From: Nocardia grenadensis NBRC 108939
GTDB taxonomy: Bacteria > Actinomycetota > Actinomycetes > Mycobacteriales > Mycobacteriaceae
Assembly (NCBI RefSeq): GCF_001613445.1
Contig: NZ_BDCJ01000021.1
Coordinates: 38,934-102,933 of the forward strand
DNA length: 64,000 bases
Direction: 5' to 3'
Below, piece by piece: positions 26,446 through 36,334 of the stretch (its first letter is position 1; every line of letters starts with the position of its first letter). A model generated the notes under the pieces. It ran no database searches and had not been told where the DNA came from. It worked only from the letters and a program-made list of their open reading frames with translations. The position numbers and the translations under genes are program-made.

Positions 26446-28842
26446 TCAAGCGGCGGAGGTGACCCGGTACACGTCGTAGACACCCTCGACATTACGGACA
26501 ACATTCAGCAAATGCCCGAGATGCTTCGGATCCCCCATCTCGAAGGTGAATTTGCTGATCGCCACCCGGTCGCCGTGGGTGGCCACCGACGCGGACAGGA
26601 TATTGACCTTCTCGTCGGCGAGCACCTTGGTGACATCGGAGAGCAGCCGGGTGCGGTCCAGCGCCTCGATCTGGATGGCCACCAGGAATATCGAATGCGG
26701 CGACGGCGCCCATTCGACCTCGATGATGCGTTCGGACTGCCCCCGCAGCGAATCGGCGTTGGTGCAGTCGACCCGGTGCACACTCACCGACCCGCCGCGG
26801 GTCACGAAACCCATGATCTCGTCACCCGGTACGGGAGTGCAGCATTTGGCCAGCTTCGCGACGGTCCCCTCGGCGCCGGGGATCAGCACGCCGGCATCGC
26901 CGGTGAGCCGCTGCCGCGACGGTGTGGTGGACGGCGTGGAACGCTCGGCGAGTTCGTTCTCGACATCACCGATCCCGCCCAGCTGAGCCATCAGCCGCTG
27001 CACCACATGGTGCGCGGAGACCTGATGCTCGCCGACCGCGGTGTAGAGCGCGGAGATATCGCTGTAGTGCAGTTCGTGGGCGACGGCGGTCATGGCGTCG
27101 ACGCTCATCAACCGCTGCAGCGGCAGTCCGACGCGACGGACCTCCTTGTTGATCTGCTCCTTACCGCTCTCCAGGGCCTCTTCGCGACGCTCCTTGGCGA
27201 ACCACTGCCGGATCTTGGCCTTGGCACGCGGCGAGACGACGAAGGTCTGCCAGTCCCGGCTGGGCCCGGCATTGGGCGCCTTGGAGGTGAAGACCTCGAC
27301 GACCTCGCCGTTCTCCAGCTGGCGTTCCAGTGCGACCAGCCGTCCGTTGACCCGGGCCCCGATGCACTTGTGCCCGACCTCGGTATGCACCGCGTAGGCG
27401 AAATCCACCGGAGTCGATTTCTGCGGCAGCGTGATCACATCACCCTTCGGGGTGAACACGAAGATCTCGGGCGCTTTGAGGTCGAACCGCAGCGATTCCA
27501 GGAACTCCGCCGGGTCGGCGGCCTCGCGCTGCCAGTCGAGCAGCTGCCGCATCCAGGCCATATCGTCGACCTCGGCGGCGTCCCCGGAATGGCGGCCCTT
27601 GGTCTCCTTGTAACGCCAGTGCGCGGCGATTCCGAACTCGGCGGTCCGGTGCATATCGTGGGTGCGGATCTGCACCTCGAGCGGCTTACCGTCCGGACCG
27701 ACCACCGTCGTGTGCAGCGACTGATAGACGCCGTAGCGGGGCTGGGCGATGTAGTCCTTGAACCGCCCGGCCATCGGCTGCCACAGCGAATGCACCACGC
27801 CGACGGCGGCGTAGCAGTCGCGCACCTCGTCGCACAGGATCCGGATACCCACCAGGTCGTGGATATCGTCGAAATCCTTCCCCTTCACGATCATCTTCTG
27901 GTAGATCGACCAGTAGTGCTTGGGGCGGCCCTCGACGGTGGCAGGGATCCGGGACGCCGCGAGGGTATTGACGATCTCCGCGCGCACCTTCGCGAGATAG
28001 GTGTCACGTGACGGCGCCCGGTCGGCGACCAAGCGGACGATCTCGTCGTATTTCTTGGGATGCAGGATCGCGAACGCGAGATCCTCCAGTTCCCATTTGA
28101 CGGTGGCCATACCCAGCCGGTGCGCCAGCGGCGCGATCACCTCGAGGGTTTCGCGTGCCTTCTTGGCCTGCTTCTCCGGGGGCAGGAACCGCATGGTCCG
28201 CATATTGTGCAACCGGTCGGCCACCTTGATCACCAGGACACGCGGGTCGCGCGCCATCGCGATGATCATCTTGCGGATGGTCTCGGCCTCCGCCGCGGCA
28301 CCCAGGTTCACCTTGTCCAGCTTGGTGACCCCGTCTACGAGATGGGCCACCTCGGAGCCGAAATCCGCGGTCAGCTGTTCGAGTGAGTACCCGGTGTCCT
28401 CGACGGTGTCGTGCAGCAGCGCCGCGACCAGGGTGGTGGTGTCCATGCCCAGCTCGGCCAGGATGTTCGCGACCGCCAGAGGGTGGGTGATGTACGGGTC
28501 ACCGGATTTGCGGAACTGGGTCGCGTGCCGCTCGTCGGCCACATCGAACGCCCGCTGCAATTGGGTGAGATTGGCCTTCGGGTACAATTCGCGGTGCACC
28601 GTGGCCAGCGGCTCGAGCACCGGTTTGACCGCCGGGATGCCGCGCTGACCGGTCATCCGCCGGGCCAGCCGGGCACGCACCCGGCGCGACGCCGAACTGG
28701 GGACCGCGCCGGAGGAGCGGGTACCGTCGGCGTCGGGCGCGGTCGTCGGGCGCGAACCGGCGGCAGGGGCAGGGGTGGCGGCACCATTCGACTGCGAACC
28801 GGACGCCTGCTCGACATTCGCCTCGCCCAGATTCTGAGTCAT
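26446..28842 (-). CDS. rel: bifunctional (p)ppGpp synthetase/hydrolase
   Basis: A 798-residue RelA/SpoT homologue that makes and degrades the alarmone (p)ppGpp. The hydrolase HD motif is LLHDTVEDTGY (about residues 142-152). The synthetase domain has YWSIYQKM and GVYQSLHTTVVG. A TGS domain (IFVFTPKGDVITLP) and a C-terminal ACT domain follow. The N-terminal 55 residues are a low-complexity extension. In M. tuberculosis the gene lies beside ppiB; here the secretion cluster separates them. Confidence 0.96.
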   Translation of the reverse strand: MTQNLGEANVEQASGSQSNGAATPAPAAGSRPTTAPDADGTRSSGAVPSSASRRVRARLARRMTGQRGIPAVKPVLEPLATVHRELYPKANLTQLQRAFDVADERHATQFRKSGDPYITHPLAVANILAELGMDTTTLVAALLHDTVEDTGYSLEQLTADFGSEVAHLVDGVTKLDKVNLGAAAEAETIRKMIIAMARDPRVLVIKVADRLHNMRTMRFLPPEKQAKKARETLEVIAPLAHRLGMATVKWELEDLAFAILHPKKYDEIVRLVADRAPSRDTYLAKVRAEIVNTLAASRIPATVEGRPKHYWSIYQKMIVKGKDFDDIHDLVGIRILCDEVRDCYAAVGVVHSLWQPMAGRFKDYIAQPRYGVYQSLHTTVVGPDGKPLEVQIRTHDMHRTAEFGIAAHWRYKETKGRHSGDAAEVDDMAWMRQLLDWQREAADPAEFLESLRFDLKAPEIFVFTPKGDVITLPQKSTPVDFAYAVHTEVGHKCIGARVNGRLVALERQLENGEVVEVFTSKAPNAGPSRDWQTFVVSPRAKAKIRQWFAKERREEALESGKEQINKEVRRVGLPLQRLMSVDAMTAVAHELHYSDISALYTAVGEHQVSAHHVVQRLMAQLGGIGDVENELAERSTPSTTPSRQRLTGDAGVLIPGAEGTVAKLAKCCTPVPGDEIMGFVTRGGSVSVHRVDCTNADSLRGQSERIIEVEWAPSPHSIFLVAIQIEALDRTRLLSDVTKVLADEKVNILSASVATHGDRVAISKFTFEMGDPKHLGHLLNVVRNVEGVYDVYRVTSAA

Positions 28843-29018
28843 GCCACCACCTCTCCGTGCCGCGGCAGATCACCGCAACGTTCCAGACCACCAACCTTAA
28901 CCCCCACAGCATCGTGGGAAACCCCCGCCGCAACACCATCGACATGGATCGATATCCCCAGCCACCCGGTAGAACGCCCGATCGCACCCCGACGTTCCCC
29001 CGGCGGCGCGGTCCGGGC

Positions 29019-30596
29019 TCATTCCACCAGACCGGCCGGGGTCAGTTCCAATTGCCGAGTGACCCCGATCTCGTCCAGGAACCGCTGATCATGACTCACC
29101 ACGAGCAGCGCGCCCCGGTACGCGGCGAGCGCTTGGGTGAGATGGCCGAGACTCACCAGGTCGAGATTGTTGGTGGGTTCGTCCAGTATGAGTAGGCCGG
29201 GCGCGGGCTCGGCGAGCAGCAGGACGGCCAGCGCGGCCCGCAACCGCTCGCCACCGGACAGGGCGGCGGCGGGCACATCGGCGGCGGCACCACGGAACAG
29301 GAAGCGAGCGAGCCGGGCGCGGATCCGCTCCGGTGTGGCGTGCGGGGCGGCAGCCGCGACATTGTCGTAGACGGTCCGCTGCTCATCGAAGATATCGAGA
29401 CGCTGCGGGAGCAGCCGCCAGGGCACCCGGGGCGGTTCCGCGGTGATCCGCCGCAGCAGCGTGGTCTTTCCCACGCCGTTGCGGCCGGTGATCGCCAGCC
29501 GCTCCGGCCCCCGTACCGCGAGGGAGACCACCGGCCCGTTGGCCAGTTCGACCCCGTCGAGGTCGAGGACCTCTTGCCCGGGATACAGGCGGGTACCGGC
29601 CAGATCGACGCGTATCTCACGATCGTCGCGCAGCATCTCCTCGGCCTTGTCCAGCCGTTCCTCGGCATCCTCCACCTTCTCCAGGTGGTTGCTGCGCAAT
29701 TTGCCCGCCGCGACCTGCGCCTGCCTTTTGCGCTGGCCCATAATGATCTTCGGTTCGCGTTTGTTCTCGAACATCTTCTGTCCGTACCGCTGCCGCCGAT
29801 CCAGTTTTATCCGGGCCTGCACCAGTTCCCGCGACTGCCTGCGCACATCGCTGCGGGCCTCCCGGATCGCCGCCCGCGCGCTCTGCTGTTCCTGTTCGAC
29901 GGCGCGCTCGTAGTCGCTGTAGTTACCGCCGAACAACCGCAACGCGCCGCCGCGGAGTTCGGCGATGGTGTCCATCCGCTCCAGCAGGTCCCGGTCGTGG
30001 CTCACCACCACGATGGTCCCGGTGAACTGTGCGACGACCTCGTAGAGGCGGGCGCGGGCGGCCCGGTCGAGATTGTTGGTGGGTTCGTCGAGCAACAGCA
30101 CATCGGGTTCGGTCAGCAGTTGCGCGCCGAGGCCGAGCAGTACGGTCTCGCCACCGGACAGTGTGGCCAGGCGGCGGTCCAGCTGCTGTACACCGTCGGC
30201 GAGGTAGCCGAGACCGAGCCGGCCGAGCATCGCCACCGCGCGTTCTTCGATATCCCACTGCGCCCCGACGACCTCGAAATCGGCCTCGGCGGCGATACCG
30301 GACTCGATGCGATGCAACGCTTCTCGGATCCCCGCGATACCGAGTACCGCGTCGACGCGCCGGCCGGCGGCGAGCCCGAGATCCTGGCGTAGATAGCCCA
30401 GCTCCCCGGTTACGGTGATCGACCCGCGAGCGGGCAGCAGATCGCGCGCCACCAGCCGCAGCAGAGTGGATTTCCCGGCGCCGTTGGCTCCCACGAGCCC
30501 GATATGGCCCGCGGCGAGCACCGCGTCGAGCCCCTCGAACACCGGAATCCCGTCCGGCCAGGTGAAGGAGAGATCGGAGAGAGAAATATCGGCCAT
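29019..30596 (-). CDS. ABC-F family ATPase
   Basis: A 525-residue soluble protein with two ABC domains and no membrane segments. The first has GLVGANGAGKSTLLRL, LATLSGGE and LLLDEPTNNLD. The second has AITGRNGVGKTTLLRR, AALSGGERLRAALA and LILDEPTNNLD. Between them is the charged linker typical of ABC-F proteins (MFENKREPKIIMGQRKRQ region), which reaches the ribosomal tRNA sites. Members tune translation or protect ribosomes from antibiotics; the role here is not determined. The ATG at 30596 has an AGGGG element upstream. It is separate from rel by 176 bp. Confidence 0.92.
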   Translation of the reverse strand: MADISLSDLSFTWPDGIPVFEGLDAVLAAGHIGLVGANGAGKSTLLRLVARDLLPARGSITVTGELGYLRQDLGLAAGRRVDAVLGIAGIREALHRIESGIAAEADFEVVGAQWDIEERAVAMLGRLGLGYLADGVQQLDRRLATLSGGETVLLGLGAQLLTEPDVLLLDEPTNNLDRAARARLYEVVAQFTGTIVVVSHDRDLLERMDTIAELRGGALRLFGGNYSDYERAVEQEQQSARAAIREARSDVRRQSRELVQARIKLDRRQRYGQKMFENKREPKIIMGQRKRQAQVAAGKLRSNHLEKVEDAEERLDKAEEMLRDDREIRVDLAGTRLYPGQEVLDLDGVELANGPVVSLAVRGPERLAITGRNGVGKTTLLRRITAEPPRVPWRLLPQRLDIFDEQRTVYDNVAAAAPHATPERIRARLARFLFRGAAADVPAAALSGGERLRAALAVLLLAEPAPGLLILDEPTNNLDLVSLGHLTQALAAYRGALLVVSHDQRFLDEIGVTRQLELTPAGLVE

Positions 30597-30866
30597 GGCT
30601 GCCCCTGGAGGTATCGATACGGAAGCGACGCGCAGAATGCGGGCCGCACGAGCGACTACCTCATGAGAGCAACGGCAGCTCCGATCATCGGGGACAGGAC
30701 TCGGGCGAGAGTACGCACCGGCCTCCACGAACGCCAGCACATTATGCGCCGAGTCACCTACCGGCCAGGCGGCCAGGCGGCCCGGCGCCGGCGCGCGCGG
30801 GCGACACCGCCGGGATACAGGGGCGAACCGCCCGATCCCGGAGCAACAGCGGACCGGCCGGGGCGG

Positions 30867-31439
30867 CTATACGGTGACGATCGATGTAACCGGGTACTCG
30901 CCCTGCCGGTCCCGGCCGCCCAGCGCCTCGATTTCCAGCACGACCGCGGCAGCCACCACCTCGGCCCCGGCATCGGCGAACAGATCGGCGGCCGCGGCCA
31001 GCGTGCCACCGGTCGCCAGAACATCGTCGAGCAGCAGCACGCGACGACCCTCCAGCGCAACGCCGGTGGCCGGAATCTCCAGCGCCGCCGTACCGTATTC
31101 GAGTTCGTACTCCCGCGTGATCACCGGCGGTGGGAGTTTGCCGCGCTTACGGACGGCGAGCACACCGGTTCCCAGCGTGGTGGCGACTCCGGCGCCGAGC
31201 AGGAAGCCCCGGGCATCGACCCCGGCCACCAGGTCCGCATCGGGCACCAGCGCGGCCAGACAGTCGACCACCGTGCGGAAACCCTCGGGATCGGCGAACA
31301 CCGGTGTCAGATCGGCGAATCGGACCCCCGGCTCCGGGAAGTCGTGGGCCCAGCGGGTGTATCTGCGCACCATCGCGGCGGCCTGACCGGATCGTTCGGC
31401 CACCGCGTCCGCGGGTTCGACCGCCGCATGCTTGCTCAC
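30867..31439 (-). CDS. apt: adenine phosphoribosyltransferase
   Basis: A 190-residue enzyme converting adenine and PRPP to AMP in purine salvage. The PRPP-binding motif is VLLLDDVLATGGTL. FPEPGVRFADLTPVF near the N-terminus and GVDARGFLLGAGVA are characteristic. The GTG at 31439 follows GGAGG by about 5-6 bp; an ATG at 31454 would add five residues. The order rel, apt, Rv2585c-like lipoprotein is that of mycobacteria, with the ABC-F gene added here. It lies 30 bp after the substrate-binding protein gene. Confidence 0.93.
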   Translation of the reverse strand: MSKHAAVEPADAVAERSGQAAAMVRRYTRWAHDFPEPGVRFADLTPVFADPEGFRTVVDCLAALVPDADLVAGVDARGFLLGAGVATTLGTGVLAVRKRGKLPPPVITREYELEYGTAALEIPATGVALEGRRVLLLDDVLATGGTLAAAADLFADAGAEVVAAAVVLEIEALGGRDRQGEYPVTSIVTV

Positions 31440-31469
31440 TGACACCTCCACCATCGGCTACCGCGCAGC

Positions 31470-33155
31470 TCAGCGCTGCAGGACCCACTGGTCCATATTC
31501 CAGCCGGATCCGGCCCGGGTGGGCCCCGCGACGGCATTCTGTAGGCCACCGCCGAAGGCGATGGTGCGCGGGGTCGCGAACAACGGAACGCTCGGCAGCT
31601 GTGCCCACAGCAGGTTCTCCGCCTCGGTGAGCAGATTCAGCTGATCTGTCGAGTTGTCGTCGGCCGCAAGCTGATCCGTGATCGCATCGTAGCGTCCGCT
31701 GCGGAACTGACCCGCATTGAGTCCGCTGCCGCTGCGCAGACCGCTCACCGCGGCGATACCATCGAGCGAACCGGCCGGACCCGGCAGCCCGCCGGGGCCG
31801 CCGAGAATCGCGTCCACCGCACCGCCGGCCAGCTGCGCGGTGCCGAAGTCCGGGGTGCCGGCGTCCTCCACGGTGATCCCGGCCGCCCGGCAGGAGTCGG
31901 CGATCATCGATACGGTGCGCGCGCGGCGGGCATCCGGGGCCAGATAGCCGACGCGGACGGTGAGCTGCTTCTTCCCGGACTCGGCGAGCGCCGACTCGGC
32001 CCCGGCCACATCACCACCGGCGAACGGATCGGCGGCACCGGTCACCGCGGGGTAGAACGGCGAATCCGGCTGTACCGTCCGCGAATCCGCGAGACCCGAG
32101 CCCAGCCCGGTCTCCGGCGCCTCCGCCACCCGGCCGAGCTGGTCGAACAGCGCCTGGCGGGGCACGCACAGCGCGAACGCGCGCCGGGCGGCATCGGATT
32201 CGAAAACCCCGCCGGTGCCGAGCACCAACTGCTCGACCCCGCGGCTGGGCTGCTGTTCGACGGCGAACGCGTCCAGGTTCAGGTCCGGCAGCGAACCCGT
32301 GCCGATATCGACCACCGAAACCGAACCGTCCTCGATATGGGCGGCGAGATCGGCCGGTTTCGGGTACACCACGATCCGGCCGGTAGCGGGCGCGTCGCCC
32401 CACCAGCGTTCGTTGGCCACCAGGACCAGCCCGTCGTCGAGATCGAACGATTCGATCCGGTACGGCCCGGAGGACGGGAACGCGGTGATATCCAGATCAC
32501 CGGGCGCCATATTCCACCCGGTGTTCCAGAACTGGGCCAGCCGGTCCAGTGCGGGCCGGTCATCGTTCTGGACGGCGGCGACGATATCGGGCACATTCGC
32601 CGCCTGGGTCGCCACATGCGCGGGCATCAGTTCACCGGCACCGAACAGGGTGCGCCAGGGCGAGTAGCGACGGCCCGGCCGGAACACGACGGTCCCGTCC
32701 TTGGACCCGGGCTGGCATTCCACCCGCTCGATATCCGCGTAGCCGGCCGTGCTCGCCGAATCGAACCCGGGGAACCGGCCGCTGCGCGCGGCCCAGGTGA
32801 ACACCAGGTCGTCGCATGAGGTGGGGACCCCGTCGGAGTAGACTCCCGCCGGGTTCAGCCGGTACTGGATGGTCTGCGCCTCCCCCGGCACCTCCTTGGC
32901 CGTCCCCGTATCGGTGTCGGCGATCGGCTGCCCGTCGGGACCGGTGTAGAAGAAGCCGGTGAGCACCCGGCCGAACACCGCCTGGGCCGCGGCCGCACCG
33001 GTTGCCGTCCCGCCGTTGTAGCTGGTGACGGTGGTGTCGACGGCGTAGCCGATCGACGGCACCTTGTCCTTGCCGGAACATCCGGCCGCCAGTCCGGCCG
33101 CCGCGGCCGTGGCCGCGAGCAGCGCGATCGTCCGGCGCAGAGATGAGTGTCGCAT
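31470..33155 (-). CDS. peptide-type ABC transporter substrate-binding lipoprotein (Rv2585c-like)
   Basis: A 561-residue lipoprotein of the SBP_bac_5 (DppA/OppA) family. The signal ends with the lipobox LAAGC (about residues 22-26). Family landmarks include TIQYRLNPAGVYSDG and DLVFTWAARSG near the N-terminus. No permease or ATPase genes are next to it, as with the mycobacterial relative, so it may act with a transporter elsewhere or have another role beside SecDF. It lies 18 bp after secF, in the same direction. Confidence 0.9.
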   Translation of the reverse strand: MRHSSLRRTIALLAATAAAAGLAAGCSGKDKVPSIGYAVDTTVTSYNGGTATGAAAAQAVFGRVLTGFFYTGPDGQPIADTDTGTAKEVPGEAQTIQYRLNPAGVYSDGVPTSCDDLVFTWAARSGRFPGFDSASTAGYADIERVECQPGSKDGTVVFRPGRRYSPWRTLFGAGELMPAHVATQAANVPDIVAAVQNDDRPALDRLAQFWNTGWNMAPGDLDITAFPSSGPYRIESFDLDDGLVLVANERWWGDAPATGRIVVYPKPADLAAHIEDGSVSVVDIGTGSLPDLNLDAFAVEQQPSRGVEQLVLGTGGVFESDAARRAFALCVPRQALFDQLGRVAEAPETGLGSGLADSRTVQPDSPFYPAVTGAADPFAGGDVAGAESALAESGKKQLTVRVGYLAPDARRARTVSMIADSCRAAGITVEDAGTPDFGTAQLAGGAVDAILGGPGGLPGPAGSLDGIAAVSGLRSGSGLNAGQFRSGRYDAITDQLAADDNSTDQLNLLTEAENLLWAQLPSVPLFATPRTIAFGGGLQNAVAGPTRAGSGWNMDQWVLQR

Positions 33156-33173
33156 CGAACTACTCCTCGTCTG

Positions 33174-34388
33174 TCAGTGCCGCCTCTGTCGTTTTCCGGT
33201 GGGGCGGGCGCCGGGCGGAGGCCCGCCGGGCCCGGTCCTGCGTGGGTTGCGCTGATCCGGGTCGTCGGGTGCGCCCACGGGGCGCCGGCCCGGCGCCGCC
33301 AGGGGCCGGTCGGCACCGGGGATGGGCCGGCCGCTCGCCTGCGCGGCACGGCGCGCGTGCACCTTCTTCGTATGCGCTGCCACCGGGCCCCAGCGTTCCT
33401 TGATGGATACCAGCAGCGGAGTCGCGAAGAAGATGGACGAGTAGGCGCCGACCACGGTGCCGACGAGCTGCACCAGTGCCAGGTCCTGCAGTGTGCCGAC
33501 CCCCAGCATCCACACTGCGATCACCATCAGCCCGATAATGGGCAGCGCGCCGATGAGCGTGGTGTTGATAGAGCGCATCAGGGTCTGGTTGACGGCCAGA
33601 TTCGCCTGCTCCCCGTAGGTACGCCGGCTCGTGTGCAGCACCCCGCGGGTGTTCTCCTCGACCTTGTCGAACACGACGACCGAGTCGTAGAGCGAGAAAC
33701 CGAGGATGGTGAGCATGCCGATCACCATCGCGGGGGTGACCTCGAAGCCGACCAGTGAATACACCCCGGCCGTGACCAGGAGGTCGAAGACCAGGGCGGC
33801 CAGCGCCGCCAGGGCCATATCGCGTTCGTAGCGGATAGCGATGTAGACGCTGACCAGTACCAGGAACACCACCAACGCGATCAGTGCCTGCCTGGTGATC
33901 TGACCGCCCCAGGTCTCGCTCACATCGGAGGCGCTGATGGCGTTACGGCTCGGGTTGCCGGTGTCGTCGCGTGGCTGGAACTGGTCGAACAGTGCGGTCT
34001 GCAGGGCGCCGAGCTGCTGGGCGTCCAGCGTCTCCGAACGGATCAGGATGGTCTTGCCGTCGCCGGTGCCGACGGTCTGCACCGATTCGGGCGCCGAACC
34101 GATGGTGTCGCTGTAGACCGTCTCCACCTGCTCGGTGGTCACCTCACCGGCCGGCAACTGGATACGGGAGCCACCGACGAAGTCGATACCGAAGGTGAAA
34201 CCGCGTACCGCCATGCTGAGCAGGCAGACCAGCACGATTCCGGCGGTGATCAGGTACCAGCGGCGGCGGTTGCCGACCACGTCGAGTACACCTGTGCCGG
34301 TGTAGAGGCGGTTCAACCAGCTGTGCCGGGCGCCGGAGGGGCGCGGCGCGGCGGGTTTGTCCATCGTCACGGGGCTGTTCATCGTCAC
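33174..34388 (-). CDS. secF: protein translocase subunit SecF
   Basis: A 404-residue RND-like membrane protein that with SecD uses proton motive force to assist Sec export. Landmarks are GIDFVGGSRIQL, the first periplasmic domain, and the cluster GFSLYDSVVVFDKVEEN with GALPIIGLMVIAVWMLG. The C-terminal about 65 residues form a basic Pro/Arg-rich tail. The ATG overlaps the secD stop by four bases, so the two are co-translated. Confidence 0.95.
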   Translation of the reverse strand: MTMNSPVTMDKPAAPRPSGARHSWLNRLYTGTGVLDVVGNRRRWYLITAGIVLVCLLSMAVRGFTFGIDFVGGSRIQLPAGEVTTEQVETVYSDTIGSAPESVQTVGTGDGKTILIRSETLDAQQLGALQTALFDQFQPRDDTGNPSRNAISASDVSETWGGQITRQALIALVVFLVLVSVYIAIRYERDMALAALAALVFDLLVTAGVYSLVGFEVTPAMVIGMLTILGFSLYDSVVVFDKVEENTRGVLHTSRRTYGEQANLAVNQTLMRSINTTLIGALPIIGLMVIAVWMLGVGTLQDLALVQLVGTVVGAYSSIFFATPLLVSIKERWGPVAAHTKKVHARRAAQASGRPIPGADRPLAAPGRRPVGAPDDPDQRNPRRTGPGGPPPGARPTGKRQRRH

Positions 34389-36229
34389 GCCTTCCCGACC
34401 GCGGCCTCGGCCGCCTTGCGTTCCCGGGCGAGCTCTTGCATCGCGCCGAGGCCGTTCACCGACGGTTTGGCCCAGTAGCTCGACCGGGACGCCAGGTGGA
34501 CGAGCGGGGCCGTGACCAGGACCACGACCACCACATCGAGGATGGTGGTCAAACCGAGCGTGAACGCGAAGCCGCGCACCTGGCCGACCGCGAGGACGTA
34601 CAGCACGGCGGCGGCGATGAAGCTGACGGCGTTACCGGACAGAATCGTCTTGCGGGCGCGCTGCCAGCCACGCGGTACCGCCGATCGGAAACTTCGTCCC
34701 TCGCGCATTTCGTCCTTGATCCGCTCGAAGAACACGACGAACGAGTCGGCGGTCATACCGATACCGATGATCAGACCGGCGATACCGGCCAAGTCGAGGG
34801 TGAACCCGATCCAGCGGCCGAGCAGGACCATGATGCCGTACACCGCGAAACCGGATCCGACCAGCGACAACGCGGTGAGGAACCCGAGCATGCGGTAATA
34901 GACCAGACAGTAGACGAGTACCGCGATCAGACCGACCGCCCCGGCGATCAGGCCCGCTTTCAGCGAGGACAGCCCGAGGGTCGCCGAGACCGTCTCGGCC
35001 TCGGAAGTCTGGAATGACAGCGGCAGCGAACCGTACTTGAGCGTATTCGCCAGTTCCTTGGCGCTGGCGGCGTTGAAGTCACCGGAGATCGAGGTGCGCC
35101 CGCCCAGCTGGGGGCCCTGCTGAACCACCGGTGCGCTGACCACCTCCGAATCGAGGACGAAGGCGACCCGCTGCTGCACGTACTCACCGGTGAGCGAGGC
35201 CCAGGCATCGCTTCCGCTGCCCTTGAACTCCAGGTTGACCTCATGCCGCGCCTGCTCGGTGTTCAGACCCGAGGTCGCGTTGGCGATCTCCTGTCCGTCG
35301 ATCCGGCTCTTGTCGAGCAGGAACACCTCTTTACCGTCGGTGGAGCAGGTGACCAGCGGCAGGTTCGGATCATCGTTACCCGCGAGCGGATCGGAGGCGG
35401 TGCAGTCCATCGACGCCATGGCGAGCTGCTGGGTGGTGGGATCGGTGCTCTGCCGGATGGCCTTGGCCATCTCGATCTCCCGCTGCGCCTGCTCCTGTGG
35501 GGTCAGCGTCCCTTCGGCGGGCGTGGCCGGCGGGGCATTCGGATCCTGTGGAGCGGGGGCCGGGCCGGTTTCGGTGGGCGCCGGGGATTCGCCGGGCGCC
35601 TGGGCCGGATGGACGGCGGTCTCGCTTTCCGGCAGGGGCGCGGCGGCGGGCGTCTCCTCGACCGGTGCGCCCGCGCCGGTATCGGGGGTCGCGCCGTCCT
35701 GGGCGCCGGCATCGGGCGCGGTGCCCGCATCGGGGGTCGTGCCCTCGGTACCGCTCCCGGGTGCCGTGCCCGGCTCACCGGCCGGGGCGGGAGCCGCGGG
35801 CTCCGGAGCCGGGGTGGTGCCGCCCGGGGCGGGCTGCTGAGCGGTCGGCGCCGGGTTGTATTTCAGGACCGGCCGGATGTACAGCTTGGCGGTGCTGGCC
35901 AGGGTGCGGGCCTGCTGGCTGTCCTCTCCCGGGACGGTGATCACCAGGTTGTCCCCGTCGATCACGACCTCGGAACCGGAGACGCCGAGACCGTTGACCC
36001 GGTTCTCGATGATCTCCTGTGCCTTGGCGAGACTGTCCTTGCTGGGCCGGTTCCCGTCGGGCGTTCGCGCGGTCAGGGTGACCCGGGTACCACCCTGTAG
36101 GTCGATGCCGAGTTTGGGTGTCGGTGATTTGTCACCGGTGAAGAACACCAGCGCGTAGATCGCGGCCACCAGCACGCCGAACAAGGCGAGCCAGCGGAAT
36201 TGGTGCGCCGATCCCTGGGACGGTGGCAC
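34385..36229 (-). CDS. secD: protein translocase subunit SecD
   Basis: A 614-residue partner of SecF. The N-terminus has TM1 and LGIDLQGGTRVTLTA; the C-terminus has the six-helix core with GIAGLIIGIGMTADSFVVFF. About residues 118-232 are an Ala/Pro/Gly/Thr-rich low-complexity insertion in the periplasmic P1 region, longer than usual for bacterial SecD. The order yajC, secD, secF matches mycobacteria. Confidence 0.95.
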   Translation of the reverse strand: MPPSQGSAHQFRWLALFGVLVAAIYALVFFTGDKSPTPKLGIDLQGGTRVTLTARTPDGNRPSKDSLAKAQEIIENRVNGLGVSGSEVVIDGDNLVITVPGEDSQQARTLASTAKLYIRPVLKYNPAPTAQQPAPGGTTPAPEPAAPAPAGEPGTAPGSGTEGTTPDAGTAPDAGAQDGATPDTGAGAPVEETPAAAPLPESETAVHPAQAPGESPAPTETGPAPAPQDPNAPPATPAEGTLTPQEQAQREIEMAKAIRQSTDPTTQQLAMASMDCTASDPLAGNDDPNLPLVTCSTDGKEVFLLDKSRIDGQEIANATSGLNTEQARHEVNLEFKGSGSDAWASLTGEYVQQRVAFVLDSEVVSAPVVQQGPQLGGRTSISGDFNAASAKELANTLKYGSLPLSFQTSEAETVSATLGLSSLKAGLIAGAVGLIAVLVYCLVYYRMLGFLTALSLVGSGFAVYGIMVLLGRWIGFTLDLAGIAGLIIGIGMTADSFVVFFERIKDEMREGRSFRSAVPRGWQRARKTILSGNAVSFIAAAVLYVLAVGQVRGFAFTLGLTTILDVVVVVLVTAPLVHLASRSSYWAKPSVNGLGAMQELARERKAAEAAVGKA

Positions 36230-36268
36230 AGGTCGTCATCTCCTAGGCGGAAGTTCTGGGTGGAACGG

Positions 36269-36330
36269 CCACGGCACATGCCTATACCACCGGTTGCCCG
36301 GAATATCCGGTTCCGGTGGCCGGGCCGTGG
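36269..36330. other. nested inverted repeats between yajC and secD
   Basis: Outer arms ccacggc (36269-36275) and gccgtgg (36324-36330) enclose inner arms ccaccgg (36287-36293) and ccggtgg (36313-36319). The whole 105 bp gap is thus mostly structured. It might be an attenuator or processing site controlling secDF relative to yajC; there is no T-run. Confidence 0.4.
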
Positions 36331-36334
36331 TGTG

